Below are positions 15,998-25,245 of a stretch of DNA of 48,658 nucleotides, one piece after another (within the stretch, counting starts at the first letter, position 1; the number at the start of each line of letters is the position of its first letter). Position numbers and translations under genes: made by a program. Below the pieces are notes generated by a model. It worked only from the letters and a program-made list of their open reading frames with translations. It was not told the origin of the DNA and ran no database searches. Source of the stretch: an uncultured Bacteroides sp. (GTDB lineage: Bacteria; Bacteroidota; Bacteroidia; Bacteroidales; Bacteroidaceae); the NCBI GenBank assembly GCA_944322355.1, contig CALUOT010000013.1, positions 1 to 48,658 on the forward strand, in the 5' to 3' direction.

Positions 15998-16021
15998 CGT
16001 CCATAACCAAATATCCCTCCA

Positions 16022-16711
16022 ATGAAGAAGATTATCATAGCAATTGACGGTTTTTCCTCGTGTGGGAAAAGCACAATGGCCAAAGACCTGGCCCGCGAGA
16101 TAGGCTACATCTATATAGACAGCGGTGCCATGTACAGGGCCGTAACGCTCTATTGCCTGGAAAACGGACTGGTGGAAAACGGACAAATCAAGGCCGAAGC
16201 GTTGAAACAACACATGGACAAAATCTGTATCTCCTTTCAGCTCAATCCGGAAAGCGGCCGACCAGACACGTACCTGAACGGCCGGAACGTGGAAGAAAAG
16301 ATACGTACGATGCAAGTATCGTCGCTGGTCAGTCCGGTGGCAGCCCTCGATTTCGTACGCGAGGCCATGGTGACACAGCAACAAGCCATGGGAAAAGCTA
16401 AAGGAATTGTGATGGACGGACGGGACATCGGTACGACTGTCTTTCCCGATGCCGAACTAAAAATCTTTGTCACGGCATCGCCGGAGATTCGTGCCCAACG
16501 CCGCTACAACGAACTCAAAGCCAAAGGACAAACGGTCGACTTCCAGGAAATCCTGGAGAACGTGAAGCAACGCGACTACATCGACCAGCACCGGGAAGTA
16601 AGCCCCTTGCGCCGTGCCGACGATGCCCTCCTGCTGGACAACAGCCACCTGAGCATCGAACAACAAAAACAATGGCTGAAGGAACAGTTTGAGAAGCGAA
16701 CCATGATTTGA
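16022..16711 (+). CDS. cmk: Cytidylate kinase
   Basis: 229 residues. It phosphorylates CMP and dCMP with ATP. The P-loop is GFSSCGKST (about residues 10-18), [11 protein letters not shown] binds the acceptor, and [18 protein letters not shown] is the conserved mid-protein signature, followed by RAQRRYNE and [20 protein letters not shown] in the lid region. A Bacteroidetes promoter and array C lie directly upstream. A DUF1016 nuclease gene follows after 35 bases, separating cmk from ispH. Confidence 0.96.
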   Translation: MKKIIIAIDGFSSCGKSTMAKDLAREIGYIYIDSGAMYRAVTLYCLENGLVENGQIKAEALKQHMDKICISFQLNPESGRPDTYLNGRNVEEKIRTMQVSSLVSPVAALDFVREAMVTQQQAMGKAKGIVMDGRDIGTTVFPDAELKIFVTASPEIRAQRRYNELKAKGQTVDFQEILENVKQRDYIDQHREVSPLRRADDALLLDNSHLSIEQQKQWLKEQFEKRTMI

Positions 16712-16746
16712 TGATAAATCAGTGAAATAGAAACAAAAAAATAATC

Positions 16747-17847
16747 ATGGATAAATCAATCGGCATATTGGACAAGGATTACACGGTATGGGTCAAGGAA
16801 CTTGTGAAGCGTTATCGTAGCAGCCAAATCAAGGCAGCCATAAAAGTAAACAGGGAATTACTTCACTATTATTGGGAACTTGGTAAAGACATAGAGGAAA
16901 AGCAAGCCGATAACAAATATGGCAGTAAGTTTTACGCTACACTAAGCCGCGATTTGCGCCACGAAATGCCAGATGTTGAAGGATTGTCCGAAACTTCTAT
17001 CCGCTATGCAAAGCGCTTCTATACTCTTTATAACCAACAAATTGCAATTCTTCCACAACTTGTGGAAGAATCTAAGAAGGTAAATCTTCCACAGCTTGTG
17101 GAAAGATTATATTCCGACTTATTCTCAATTCCTTGGGGACATCACCGCTATATTATTGACAAATGCTCTAACGATTCTGGTAAAGCATTGTTTTATGTCC
17201 GCCAAACATTAGAAAATGGTTGGAGCAGAGATGTGTTACTTAATGTGTTGAGTACAAACCTATATGAACGTAGTGGCAAAGCACAGACTAACTTCAAGAA
17301 TACGCTACCCGATGTGGATAGCGATTTGGCGCAGGAATTGACGCGGGACCCCTACGACTTTTCTTTCACAGGTTTACGTGGGAAATATAATGAGCGCAAA
17401 CTGAAAGACACACTGCTCACTAATATTACAAACTTCCTGCTGGAACTTGGTACGGGATTCGCTTATGTTGGTAAAGAGTATCGCTTGCAAATAGCTGAAA
17501 AAGAAAGATTTATTGACCTTCTTTTCTACAATCTCAAACTATCTTGCTATGTAGTAGTAGAGGTGAAAATCGGTGAATTCGACTTTGCCGATGCTGGCCA
17601 GTTAGGTGGTTATGTCGTGGCCTGCAATCATCTTCTCCGCAAAGAAGGACGCGACAATCCAACGATAGGACTACTTATTTGCAAGCAAAAAAACAATACT
17701 TTAGCTCAATATGCACTTGAATCAAGCTGTCAGCCCTTAGGAATATCCGAATATGAGCTTGAAAAACTCTATCCCGAAAAGATTGAAGGCACAATGCCAT
17801 CCATTAAAGAGATAGAAAACAAATTAGATGATCAAACCAACCGCTAA
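16747..17847 (+). CDS. DUF1016 / YhcG-type PD-(D/E)XK nuclease domain protein
   Basis: 366 residues in two domains: an N-terminal DUF1016 helical domain (about 10-110; LHYYWELGKDIEEKQ, YGSKFYATLSRDL) and a C-terminal nuclease domain with D257 in RFIDLLFYN and E272-V-K274 in VVEVKIG, then GQLGGYV. Such proteins are often near restriction or mobile genes. Between the domains, LPQLVEE and LPQLVER are a duplication whose DNA forms two 17-base near-palindromes (17051-17067 and 17087-17103). The gene sits between cmk and ispH, ending ten bases before ispH, and its AT-rich codon use differs from these housekeeping neighbours. This suggests insertion by transfer. Its role, DNA repair or defence, is not known. 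Confidence 0.88.
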   Translation: MDKSIGILDKDYTVWVKELVKRYRSSQIKAAIKVNRELLHYYWELGKDIEEKQADNKYGSKFYATLSRDLRHEMPDVEGLSETSIRYAKRFYTLYNQQIAILPQLVEESKKVNLPQLVERLYSDLFSIPWGHHRYIIDKCSNDSGKALFYVRQTLENGWSRDVLLNVLSTNLYERSGKAQTNFKNTLPDVDSDLAQELTRDPYDFSFTGLRGKYNERKLKDTLLTNITNFLLELGTGFAYVGKEYRLQIAEKERFIDLLFYNLKLSCYVVVEVKIGEFDFADAGQLGGYVVACNHLLRKEGRDNPTIGLLICKQKNNTLAQYALESSCQPLGISEYELEKLYPEKIEGTMPSIKEIENKLDDQTNR

Positions 17848-17857
17848 ATTCTCATTT

Positions 17858-18751
17858 ATGGCAAAAGTAAAAGTAGAAATAGACGAAGGATCGGGCTTCT
17901 GCTTCGGTGTCGTGACTGCCATCCGCAAAGCCGAAGAAGAATTAGCAGGAGGGGATACCTTATACTGCTTAGGCGACATCGTACACAACAGCCGGGAAGT
18001 AGAGCGTCTGGAAGCCATGGGGCTTGTCACCATCAATCACGAACAACTGGCCGAGCTACACCATGTAAAAGTATTGCTACGCGCCCACGGCGAACCACCG
18101 GAAACCTACGAAATAGCCCGCCGCAACCGCATTGAAATCATTGATGCTACATGCCCGGTAGTGCTCCGCCTGCAAAAGAGAATCAAACAGGAATATGACA
18201 CCGAAGGTAAAAAGCAAATCGTCATCTACGGGAAAAACGGACATGCCGAAGTGCTGGGGCTGGTGGGACAAACGCATGGAGAAGCCATCGTCATCGAGCG
18301 GGCGAGTGAGGCTCACGCTTTGGACTTCCACCAAAACATCCGCCTCTACTCGCAAACGACTAAATCATTGGACGAGTTTCAGCAGATAGTAGAGTACATC
18401 AAAGCACACATCGCTCCTGGAGTCTCCTTTGAATACTATGACACCATCTGCCGCCAAGTGGCCAACCGCATCCCCAACATCCGCCGGTTTGCGGCTTCGC
18501 ACGACCTGATATTCTTCGTCAGCGGGAAAAAAAGCTCCAACGGCAAGATGCTTTTCAGCGAATGCCAAAAGGTGAATCCGCACTCGCATCTGATAGATAA
18601 TGTGGAAGAAATCGACTCAACCTTGCTGCACGGTGTACGTTCCATAGGTATCTGTGGTGCTACCTCAACCCCCAAATGGTTGATGGAAGAAGTACAAAAG
18701 GCCATTAATACCTACGTACAAAACACTGAGCCTACAGAAGGATGCAAATAA
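17858..18751 (+). CDS. ispH: 4-hydroxy-3-methylbut-2-enyl diphosphate reductase
   Basis: 297 residues from MAKVKVEIDEGSGFCFGV. It performs the last step of the MEP isoprenoid pathway, producing isopentenyl and dimethylallyl diphosphate. The three Fe-S cysteines are C15 (GSGFCFGV), C99 (IDATCPVV) and C198 (YDTICRQVANR). RAHGEPP, GHAEVLGLVGQ and SGKKSSNGKML are the substrate-binding segments. An in-frame ATG at 17828 lies inside the nuclease gene and is rejected because homologues start at MxxVEIDEGSGFC. It may be read through from cmk and the nuclease gene. Confidence 0.95.
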   Translation: MAKVKVEIDEGSGFCFGVVTAIRKAEEELAGGDTLYCLGDIVHNSREVERLEAMGLVTINHEQLAELHHVKVLLRAHGEPPETYEIARRNRIEIIDATCPVVLRLQKRIKQEYDTEGKKQIVIYGKNGHAEVLGLVGQTHGEAIVIERASEAHALDFHQNIRLYSQTTKSLDEFQQIVEYIKAHIAPGVSFEYYDTICRQVANRIPNIRRFAASHDLIFFVSGKKSSNGKMLFSECQKVNPHSHLIDNVEEIDSTLLHGVRSIGICGATSTPKWLMEEVQKAINTYVQNTEPTEGCK

Positions 18752-18785
18752 ATGCAAATTATGTAACCATTACCCGGCTTTTCAC

Positions 18786-18793
18786 TATCTTTG
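18786..18793 (+). promoter_or_regulatory. -7 box of pfkA
   Basis: TATCTTTG, 26 bases before the ATG at 18820. The -33 region is weak. Confidence 0.6.
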
Positions 18794-18819
18794 TCACCAA
18801 GTTTATAAAATAGACTGTT

Positions 18820-19800
18820 ATGAGTACAATTAAGTGTATAGGTATCTTGACATCCGGAGGCGATGCTCCGGGAATGAATGCGGCCATACGCGCCGTGACA
18901 CGTGCTGCCATCTACAATGGATTGTCCGTAAAGGGCATATACCGGGGCTACAAAGGCTTGGTGACGGGTGAAATCAAAGAATTCAAAAGCCAAAATGTGA
19001 GCAACATCATCCAACTGGGCGGAACCATTCTGAAAACAGCCCGTTGCAAAGAGTTCACCACCCCGGAAGGACGCCAACTGGCCTACGACAACATGAAGAA
19101 GGAAGGGATAGACGCCTTGGTCGTCATCGGTGGAGACGGTTCACTGACGGGAGCCCGTATCTTTGCCCAAGAATTTGATGTGCCTTGTATTGGTTTGCCA
19201 GGTACTATCGACAATGACCTGTATGGTACCGATACCACCATTGGTTACGACACGGCTCTGAATACCATCTTGGATGCCGTCGACAAGATTCGTGATACAG
19301 CGACTTCGCACGAACGCCTTTTCTTCGTCGAAGTAATGGGACGTGATGCCGGTTTTCTTGCCTTGAACGGTGCTATTGCCTCGGGAGCAGAAGCTGCCAT
19401 TATCCCTGAATTCAGTACGGAAGTAGACCAACTGGAAGAGTTTATCAAGAACGGTTTCCGCAAATCGAAGAACAGTAGTATTGTATTGGTAGCTGAAAGC
19501 GAACTGACCGGTGGCGCCATGCACTACGCCGAACGTGTAAAAAATGAATATCCGCAATATGATGTGCGCGTGACAATACTCGGTCACTTGCAACGTGGTG
19601 GAAGCCCTACAGCTCATGACCGCATCTTAGCCAGTCGACTGGGTGCTGCCGCCATCGACGCCATTATGGAAGGACAACGCAATGTCATGATTGGTATCGA
19701 CCACGACGAAATTGTCTATGTACCTTTCACCAAAGCTATCAAGAATGACAAGCCTATCAAGAAAGAACTAGTCAACGTATTGCGTGAGTTGTCCATCTAA
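18820..19800 (+). CDS. pfkA: ATP-dependent 6-phosphofructokinase
   Basis: 326 residues. It phosphorylates fructose 6-phosphate in glycolysis. [12 protein letters not shown] (about 9-20) and [12 protein letters not shown] (about 101-112; GGDGS indicates ATP use rather than pyrophosphate) form the nucleotide site. D131 in GTIDND is the catalytic base. [12 protein letters not shown] and [15 protein letters not shown] bind the sugar phosphate. It has its own promoter and a strong terminator. Confidence 0.96.
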   Translation: MSTIKCIGILTSGGDAPGMNAAIRAVTRAAIYNGLSVKGIYRGYKGLVTGEIKEFKSQNVSNIIQLGGTILKTARCKEFTTPEGRQLAYDNMKKEGIDALVVIGGDGSLTGARIFAQEFDVPCIGLPGTIDNDLYGTDTTIGYDTALNTILDAVDKIRDTATSHERLFFVEVMGRDAGFLALNGAIASGAEAAIIPEFSTEVDQLEEFIKNGFRKSKNSSIVLVAESELTGGAMHYAERVKNEYPQYDVRVTILGHLQRGGSPTAHDRILASRLGAAAIDAIMEGQRNVMIGIDHDEIVYVPFTKAIKNDKPIKKELVNVLRELSI

Positions 19801-19810
19801 ATGAAGAACT

Positions 19811-19866
19811 AAAAATGAAGAATGAAGAATCCCCTCAGTGTGCGAGATTCTTCATTCTTCATTTTT
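19811..19866. terminator. Bidirectional terminator, pfkA / SDR gene
   Basis: A 21-bp perfect stem (AAAAATGAAGAATGAAGAAT- at 19811-19831 with its complement at 19846-19866), a 14-base loop and T or A tracts at both sides. The stem also contains a direct repeat of ATGAAGA. It ends both pfkA and the minus-strand operon from 25134. Confidence 0.9.
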
Positions 19867-20709
19867 TTACATCCACTTGGCTACGATCTGTTCCGTACGC
19901 TCCCACAACTCTTTGGCTTGCGGATGATGCAGGTATTTCTCGGACAGAGCTTTCGGATGTCCACTGACATTCAAGGTACCGGTACGTTTTCCGGCTTCCT
20001 CCAGCAACAAACCGATAGCCGTGGCTGCTCCCTGACGCGGCGTACGAATGAAAGGACGGAAAAATATATCGGTCAATGGATCGAACCAAGCGTGCATGGT
20101 AATAATGTCCGTCGAAACAATGCCGGGATCGGCTGCATTGACAACAATTCCCCGCTCCTTGACCCTTCGTGCCAGCTCTATGGTGAACAACGTTAAAGCC
20201 AACTTGGTATTACTGTATATAGGAATGCGCCAGAAACCGCCTTTTCGTCCCTGTTCGAAGAAATCCGGGAAGTCCAACGTACCAATCGCATAGGTGCAAG
20301 ATACCATGTTGACCACCCGGCTTCCCTCGCCCATCAAAGGCAGCAATTTACGCGTCAGCAAATACGGTCCTACGTAGTTCACACTCACCGTTCGCTCCAA
20401 GCCATCTACCGTATGATGTCGTCCGGTTTCCATTGTACCGGCATTGTTCATCAACAATGTCAGCCTGTGGCCTTCTTCCAACAACTTATCCGCAAAAGCA
20501 GCTACGGAAGCCAACGAAGCTAAGTCAATAGCCCGTACTTCTATGTCAGCATTCTCCGTTTCCTCAACCAACATCCGGCGTTTACCTTCCGCCTCCCGGA
20601 CATTCAGGCAAGCCATGATAACCCGATAGCCCGCCGATGCCACGGCCCGGGTAATCTCCATACCCATGCCTCCATCAGCTCCTGTTATTACAGCCAGTTT
20701 TTTTTCCAT
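19867..20709 (-). CDS. Short-chain dehydrogenase/reductase, candidate hydroxysteroid dehydrogenase
   Basis: 280 residues from MEKKLAVITG. Classical SDR features: TGADGGMG (TGxxxGxG cofactor loop, about residues 9-16), MNNAGT, the catalytic Ser in NMVSCTY, and YSNTK (YxxxK). ADPGIVST follows as in extended retinol-dehydrogenase-like members. It starts two bases after the OYE gene stop, so it is the last gene of the GH2 operon. In company with a 5-alpha-reductase-like protein and an OYE reductase, a 3-beta-hydroxysteroid dehydrogenase role is a reasonable hypothesis. The family call is firm; the substrate is inference. An upstream extension to 20844 is rejected because it lies inside the OYE gene. 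Confidence 0.9.
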   Translation of the reverse strand: MEKKLAVITGADGGMGMEITRAVASAGYRVIMACLNVREAEGKRRMLVEETENADIEVRAIDLASLASVAAFADKLLEEGHRLTLLMNNAGTMETGRHHTVDGLERTVSVNYVGPYLLTRKLLPLMGEGSRVVNMVSCTYAIGTLDFPDFFEQGRKGGFWRIPIYSNTKLALTLFTIELARRVKERGIVVNAADPGIVSTDIITMHAWFDPLTDIFFRPFIRTPRQGAATAIGLLLEEAGKRTGTLNVSGHPKALSEKYLHHPQAKELWERTEQIVAKWM

Positions 20710-20711
20710 CC

Positions 20712-21935
20712 TTACCCCCGACTTTCTATTTGCTCTATCTCTTTCTTCAAACAAGGCGGAAGTTCTTCCTTCAGACGCTGGTGGCAGGCCATATCGATGG
20801 TATACATACGGGCGATACAATAGTTGCTGTGTCGGCAACTGCAACGGGCATCTTCCTCGGCACGCATGCGGTTCACAAAGCCCGGCTCATTCAGCAAAGC
20901 CCGTCCCATCTGTACCGCTTCAAAACCTTCGTTCAACACTTCGTCTATCTTCTGACGAGCCACCAATCCGCCAACATAAACCAAAGGCATATCAAGTTCC
21001 TTTCTGAACTTCAACGCATCCTCCAAGAAGTAAGCTTCCTTAAAAGGAACCGTAGGAATCATCCACTTCCCCACCATACGCACACCGTACTTCAACCACC
21101 AACAAGTCATATAATGCGTCATAGTACGGATAGGCATCTCACCGCGCATCACATACATCGGCGCCTTGCTTACAAAACCACCACTCAAAACCAGCGCATG
21201 GGCTCCCAAGTACTGCAACCTGTGAGCCACTTGCAACGATTCGTCCAGCTCCATACCACCTCGGAAACCATCACGCATATTCATCTTTACCAGCACAGCC
21301 ATGTCACTGCCCGCAGCCTTCATGACTTCCTCCATCACTCTGTCCATAAACCGCATACGGTTCTCCAAAGAGCCACCGAACTCGTCTTTACGATGGTTCG
21401 TAGCAGGAGAGAGAAACTGACTGATGAGGTATCCATGACCGGCATGCACTTCCACGGCATCGAACCCCGCTTCGCGAGCTAAATTGACCGCTTCGCCATA
21501 CGCCCGAGCCATGGCAGGCAACTCATCAGCACGAAGTCCCCGCACAAAGGTCGGCGAATAAAGATTGAAACCGCCACTGGCCCCCACCGGCAGACAACCA
21601 CAAATACTCTTGTGGGACATGTTGCCACAATGCCCTAACTGAATGCTGGCCGCAGCCCCTTCCGCATGGACAGCATCGGTCAACCGACGAAGACCGGGTA
21701 CAATCTCAGGACGCATCCACAACTGGCGGTCGAACGAAAGACCACTACGGGTGACAGCCGCATAGGCCACCGTCGTCATACCTACACCGCCGGCAGCTAC
21801 CGAACGGTGATAATCGAGCAATTGCTCCGAAGGCTTATTGCCCGGACACATACTTTCAAAAGCCGCTGATCGAATCGTGCGATTGCGCAAAGTCAGCGGA
21901 CCTATAGTTACCGAAGTAAACAGTTTTGAAGTCAT
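20712..21935 (-). CDS. NADH:flavin oxidoreductase, old yellow enzyme family (candidate enone/steroid reductase)
   Basis: 407 residues from MTSKLFTSVTIG. One (beta/alpha)8 FMN barrel: RNRTIRSAAFESM at the start, SIQLGHCGN, the conserved EVHAGHGYLISQFLSPATN, then GGSLENRMRF, a late YVGGLV and VQMGRALLNEP at the phosphate site. A Cys-rich tail (CSCRHSNYC then C ten residues later) follows, as in Fe-S-bearing family members, although spacing is unusual. There is no second FAD/NADPH domain, so it is shorter than 2,4-dienoyl-CoA reductase. It lies 13 bases after the 5-alpha-reductase gene. Members of this family include the 5-beta-reductases of gut bacterial steroid pathways; that function here is inference. 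Confidence 0.88.
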   Translation of the reverse strand: MTSKLFTSVTIGPLTLRNRTIRSAAFESMCPGNKPSEQLLDYHRSVAAGGVGMTTVAYAAVTRSGLSFDRQLWMRPEIVPGLRRLTDAVHAEGAAASIQLGHCGNMSHKSICGCLPVGASGGFNLYSPTFVRGLRADELPAMARAYGEAVNLAREAGFDAVEVHAGHGYLISQFLSPATNHRKDEFGGSLENRMRFMDRVMEEVMKAAGSDMAVLVKMNMRDGFRGGMELDESLQVAHRLQYLGAHALVLSGGFVSKAPMYVMRGEMPIRTMTHYMTCWWLKYGVRMVGKWMIPTVPFKEAYFLEDALKFRKELDMPLVYVGGLVARQKIDEVLNEGFEAVQMGRALLNEPGFVNRMRAEEDARCSCRHSNYCIARMYTIDMACHQRLKEELPPCLKKEIEQIESRG

Positions 21936-21948
21936 GATTCTTCCTTCC

Positions 21949-22716
21949 TTAATATATATATGGTATAATACGCTTTCGTTTTCCGACAGCCTCCTCGCCA
22001 AATTCTTCCCGATAATGTTGATGGATAGCATGGGCACGAGGAATCAAATTGGCAGCCGTCCACCAGACAAACACCCACGCGGCCGGCGAAGCCGTCAGTA
22101 TGGCAAACCCCGTCCACTCCACCAGTTCACCGAAATAATTGGCCGAAGTGACATAGCGGTAAAAACCTTTAGTAGGTAAATAATGACGGGTATCGCCCGG
22201 TTTACGCAAATGACGAATCACCCGGTCGGAATGCCAATTAATGCCCAGCCCCAGCCCAAACAAAAGCAATCCGAGCCAAGCATTCGGACGACACAAATAG
22301 GACAAGCCTTCTGCGTAGGACTCAGGAGCGAACCAGAAAAGCCCGCCGGCCTGCATGCACCCGTTCAGTACATTGAACACGATGCCCATAACCATAATGG
22401 CCACCGGCATACGACTCTTCCCCTTCATCAACAAGGGGAAGATAAACGAACGTTGCAGGTAATGCAGCTCGAAAAGCAACAAGAACAGGAACTGAGGCCA
22501 TACCACTCCGACACCACTCTTGCTCCACAGCCAAGCCATGACGAAAAACACCGGCGCTTCCATCCATACCCACGCCACTTTGTTAGGCAAAGAAATACCC
22601 CACGAAGCGGTACGGAACATGCCGTATCCGGCTTTTACAAAGTAAAGAGCCACGAAGACTACCAATGCCACGCTGCTCATTACTCCCAAAAAGATATGAA
22701 ACTGAGATAAAGACAT
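21949..22716 (-). CDS. Steroid 5-alpha-reductase-like membrane protein
   Basis: 255 residues with about six hydrophobic helices. The C-terminal half matches the 3-oxo-5-alpha-steroid 4-dehydrogenase family: GFYRYVTSANYFGELVEW, then NLIPRAHAIHQHY and the final KRIIPYIY. These are the NADPH-binding residues shared with mammalian SRD5A enzymes, which reduce the delta-4 double bond of 3-ketosteroids. The gene starts six bases after the GH2 stop. Homologues in Bacteroidales have been linked to conversion of 3-oxo-delta4 bile acids to allo forms. Other lipid enone substrates cannot be ruled out from sequence. Confidence 0.88.
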   Translation of the reverse strand: MSLSQFHIFLGVMSSVALVVFVALYFVKAGYGMFRTASWGISLPNKVAWVWMEAPVFFVMAWLWSKSGVGVVWPQFLFLLLFELHYLQRSFIFPLLMKGKSRMPVAIMVMGIVFNVLNGCMQAGGLFWFAPESYAEGLSYLCRPNAWLGLLLFGLGLGINWHSDRVIRHLRKPGDTRHYLPTKGFYRYVTSANYFGELVEWTGFAILTASPAAWVFVWWTAANLIPRAHAIHQHYREEFGEEAVGKRKRIIPYIY

Positions 22717-22722
22717 CGTCTA

Positions 22723-25134
22723 TCAGAAACTCTGCAACTTGGTCTTTACGGTCTTAAAGCCTTCGCCTTCCGTAATCAAAGTAATCTCACCCGGTGTCTG
22801 ACCGGCACGAAGTATTACCAGAGCCGAACCCCGGAACAATTTGCGCTGATTAGTGGTATGCAATTCATCGGAAACGATGTTACCGTTATCCACTGCCACC
22901 ACCTGTGCATCACCTTCTACCGTAAATGTCAGTTGTGCATCGGCTTCAGGCACTATTCGTCCTTTCCGGTCGACAGCCACGATACGCACATGTTGCAAGT
23001 CCGTTCCATCGGCTTGCCACTGCGTATTGTCGGGAATTGCTTTCAGGGCAACCGCCTTACCTGCAGTCTCAATGCGATGACGAGCAACGACTTTTCCATC
23101 CGTACGAGCTATCGCTTCCAAATAACCAGGTTTATAAGTAATATTGTCCCATTTCACTTTATTACGGACTTTTGCATTTTGCTTGTCATTCTTCTTCACA
23201 CCAAGACTCTTGCCGTTCAGTACCAGTTCCACTTCATCCGCATTCGTGTAGGTATAAAGCGAAAGGACTTCCCCTTCCTGACGATTCCAATGGTCACTCA
23301 TCCGGGCCGTACCCGTCTGTACCCCATTCCACATGGCATCGACATTACGATCAATGACTCCAATGTGTACCACCGGTTTCTCCGTAAACATACTCTTCAG
23401 CAGATAAGCAATAGGCTTCGGCTGCAAAGAGAGGTCAAATGCCCCTTGTGCCCAGCCTTTAGCCGGCCATCCCTGACTTTCACCCAGATAGTCGATTTGT
23501 CCCCAATAGGCCAAACCTACCACCTTATCCAAATTCATCTCAAAGAAGTTCGGTCCCATGTTGCTGGTGTTAGCCTCGCTCTGATAGAATATCAGATTCG
23601 GGAAACGACGCGCATCACCGGGGAAATACATATAACGGTAGTTGTAAGAAGCAATATCAGTTTCGTGTACCAACGGAGCAGGCAATGAATCGGTTTCCAG
23701 ACTGCGATATCGAGGATGCATAGCCACTGTAACAAGGCGGGTATCATCATAACGCTTCAGCAGTTCGCGCTGCAAACGGTAAGCCGTCACTCCCCAATCG
23801 GCAAAAGGCAAATTCCAATACTGTTGCAACTCGTTGCCCAAACTCCACAATACTACAGAAGGATGGTTACGATCGCGCTTGATAAACTCCGGAATGTCTT
23901 TCTGCCACAACGAAGTCCATTCCGCCCTACCGCCACAATACTGGTCAAGCCATTTGTCATACAATTCATCCACTACCAGAATACCGTATTTGTCACACAA
24001 GTCCATGAAGCCTTCGCTATAAGGATTGTGCGAGGTACGGATATGATTGACTCCGTATTCTTTCAGTAGCTGGATGCGCTTCTCAATGGCTCGATCGTAT
24101 GCCGCAGCTCCCAAAGCACCCAGTGAATGATGATTGGCAATACCTTTCAGCAATACTTTCTTACCATTAAGTTTCATGCCGAATTCCGGTGAGAATTCCA
24201 CTGTACGTACGCCGAAATGTTCACTTACCCGATCGGCCACGGAACCATCCTCCCGATAAAGAATCATATCCAAGGTATATAAATGAGGAGAGTCACAATC
24301 CCAAAGTTTCGGATTTTGAAGTTGAATCGGCTTCAACTGATACTCACAAGTACGCATCTTCCGGTTGAAAGGTAATTCGTCTGTTTGACGAGCTACGACC
24401 TGTCCCGTTTCGTCCGTAATGACCGTTTCTGTCTTAATCAGCGGTTGCTGGGTATAGCAGGCTATCTCTGCCTGGATGTTCACCGTTGCTTCGGATTCGG
24501 AAACCTGCGGAGTAGTAATATAAAGCGGATGACGCATGAAATAAGTCTTGGCATCCGTCACCACCAAATGCACGTTGCGGAAAAGCCCGCCACCGGTGTA
24601 CCAACGCGAGTTCAACGGTTCGCGTGTGTCAGCTTTCACGGCAATGACATTGGGTTTCCCATATTGCAAACGTTTAGTGAGGTCGATTTCAAATCCTACA
24701 TAACCGTAGTCGGTACCCCCTACCCGTTCACCGTTCAGATATACATCGCCCACGTACATGATGCCTTCAAAGTCAATGATAACCCGTTTGTCTGACCAAG
24801 AAGCATCCGGCGTGAAGGTCTTGCGATACCATCCGATGCCCATCTCCTTGAAGCCCCGGCTACTCAATCGACTCCGTACATTGGCACCGGGATCATTGTT
24901 GTCCGCCCGTTCGTCCGCCGAAGGTGCCACCCAAGGCTGCTCTATCTGAAAATCGTGCGGCACGTCCACTACCCGCCATGTACTATCGTCAAACCCCGGT
25001 TGTTCTGCCCCGGCCACTTCACCGGCATGGAACCGCCAACCGAAATTGAAATTCTCTACTTGTCGTCCTTCATTCATTGCTTGGGCGATGCCTACCAGCA
25101 TACAAGCCACCAATAGCAAAAATAGTTTCTTCAT
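22723..25134 (-). CDS. Secreted glycoside hydrolase family 2 (beta-galactosidase-like)
   Basis: 803 residues with a signal peptide (MKKLFLLLVACMLVGIAQA), so periplasmic or surface. GH2 layout: sugar-binding jelly roll (about 30-205, FNFGWRFHAG), immunoglobulin-like domain, TIM barrel (about 325-610) and C-terminal domains of the DUF4982 type. The acid/base Glu is in LWSLGNEL (about 435) and the nucleophile Glu in FYQSEANTS (about 520). The NxK motif that recognises glucuronate in beta-glucuronidases is not visible after the nucleophile. It heads a minus-strand operon with the 5-alpha-reductase, OYE and SDR genes and is separated from asnS by a terminator. Confidence 0.92.
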   Translation of the reverse strand: MKKLFLLLVACMLVGIAQAMNEGRQVENFNFGWRFHAGEVAGAEQPGFDDSTWRVVDVPHDFQIEQPWVAPSADERADNNDPGANVRSRLSSRGFKEMGIGWYRKTFTPDASWSDKRVIIDFEGIMYVGDVYLNGERVGGTDYGYVGFEIDLTKRLQYGKPNVIAVKADTREPLNSRWYTGGGLFRNVHLVVTDAKTYFMRHPLYITTPQVSESEATVNIQAEIACYTQQPLIKTETVITDETGQVVARQTDELPFNRKMRTCEYQLKPIQLQNPKLWDCDSPHLYTLDMILYREDGSVADRVSEHFGVRTVEFSPEFGMKLNGKKVLLKGIANHHSLGALGAAAYDRAIEKRIQLLKEYGVNHIRTSHNPYSEGFMDLCDKYGILVVDELYDKWLDQYCGGRAEWTSLWQKDIPEFIKRDRNHPSVVLWSLGNELQQYWNLPFADWGVTAYRLQRELLKRYDDTRLVTVAMHPRYRSLETDSLPAPLVHETDIASYNYRYMYFPGDARRFPNLIFYQSEANTSNMGPNFFEMNLDKVVGLAYWGQIDYLGESQGWPAKGWAQGAFDLSLQPKPIAYLLKSMFTEKPVVHIGVIDRNVDAMWNGVQTGTARMSDHWNRQEGEVLSLYTYTNADEVELVLNGKSLGVKKNDKQNAKVRNKVKWDNITYKPGYLEAIARTDGKVVARHRIETAGKAVALKAIPDNTQWQADGTDLQHVRIVAVDRKGRIVPEADAQLTFTVEGDAQVVAVDNGNIVSDELHTTNQRKLFRGSALVILRAGQTPGEITLITEGEGFKTVKTKLQSF

Positions 25135-25184
25135 GGTTGAATCTAAGTTTTATGATTTTAAAAAAACGAGGCTGTTTATGAAAA

Positions 25185-25222
25185 CAAGGCTACAAGAACT
25201 TAGCTTGTTACTCGTAGCCTTG
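25185..25222 (-). terminator. Terminator of asnS
   Basis: CAAGGCTAC (25185-25193) pairs with GTAGCCTTG (25214-25222); on the minus strand TTTT follows. It separates asnS from the GH2 operon. Confidence 0.85.
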
Positions 25223-25245
25223 TCAAACTCCTCTACAATTATTGA

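Larger units (their letters stand above)
15327..16021. other. Gene-free interval holding two repeat arrays and the cmk promoter
   Basis: About 700 bases without a credible gene. It contains array B (15644-15698), three head-to-tail ATGAGTT heptamers (15764-15784), array C (15869-15956) and the cmk promoter (15967-15997). The part 15350-15600 shows nothing I can name. Confidence 0.7.

Noticed and set aside
22723-25134. GH2 enzyme considered as a beta-glucuronidase acting on steroid glucuronides.
   Set aside because: The NxK motif for the glucuronate carboxylate is not visible after the nucleophile; beta-galactosidase-like is safer.
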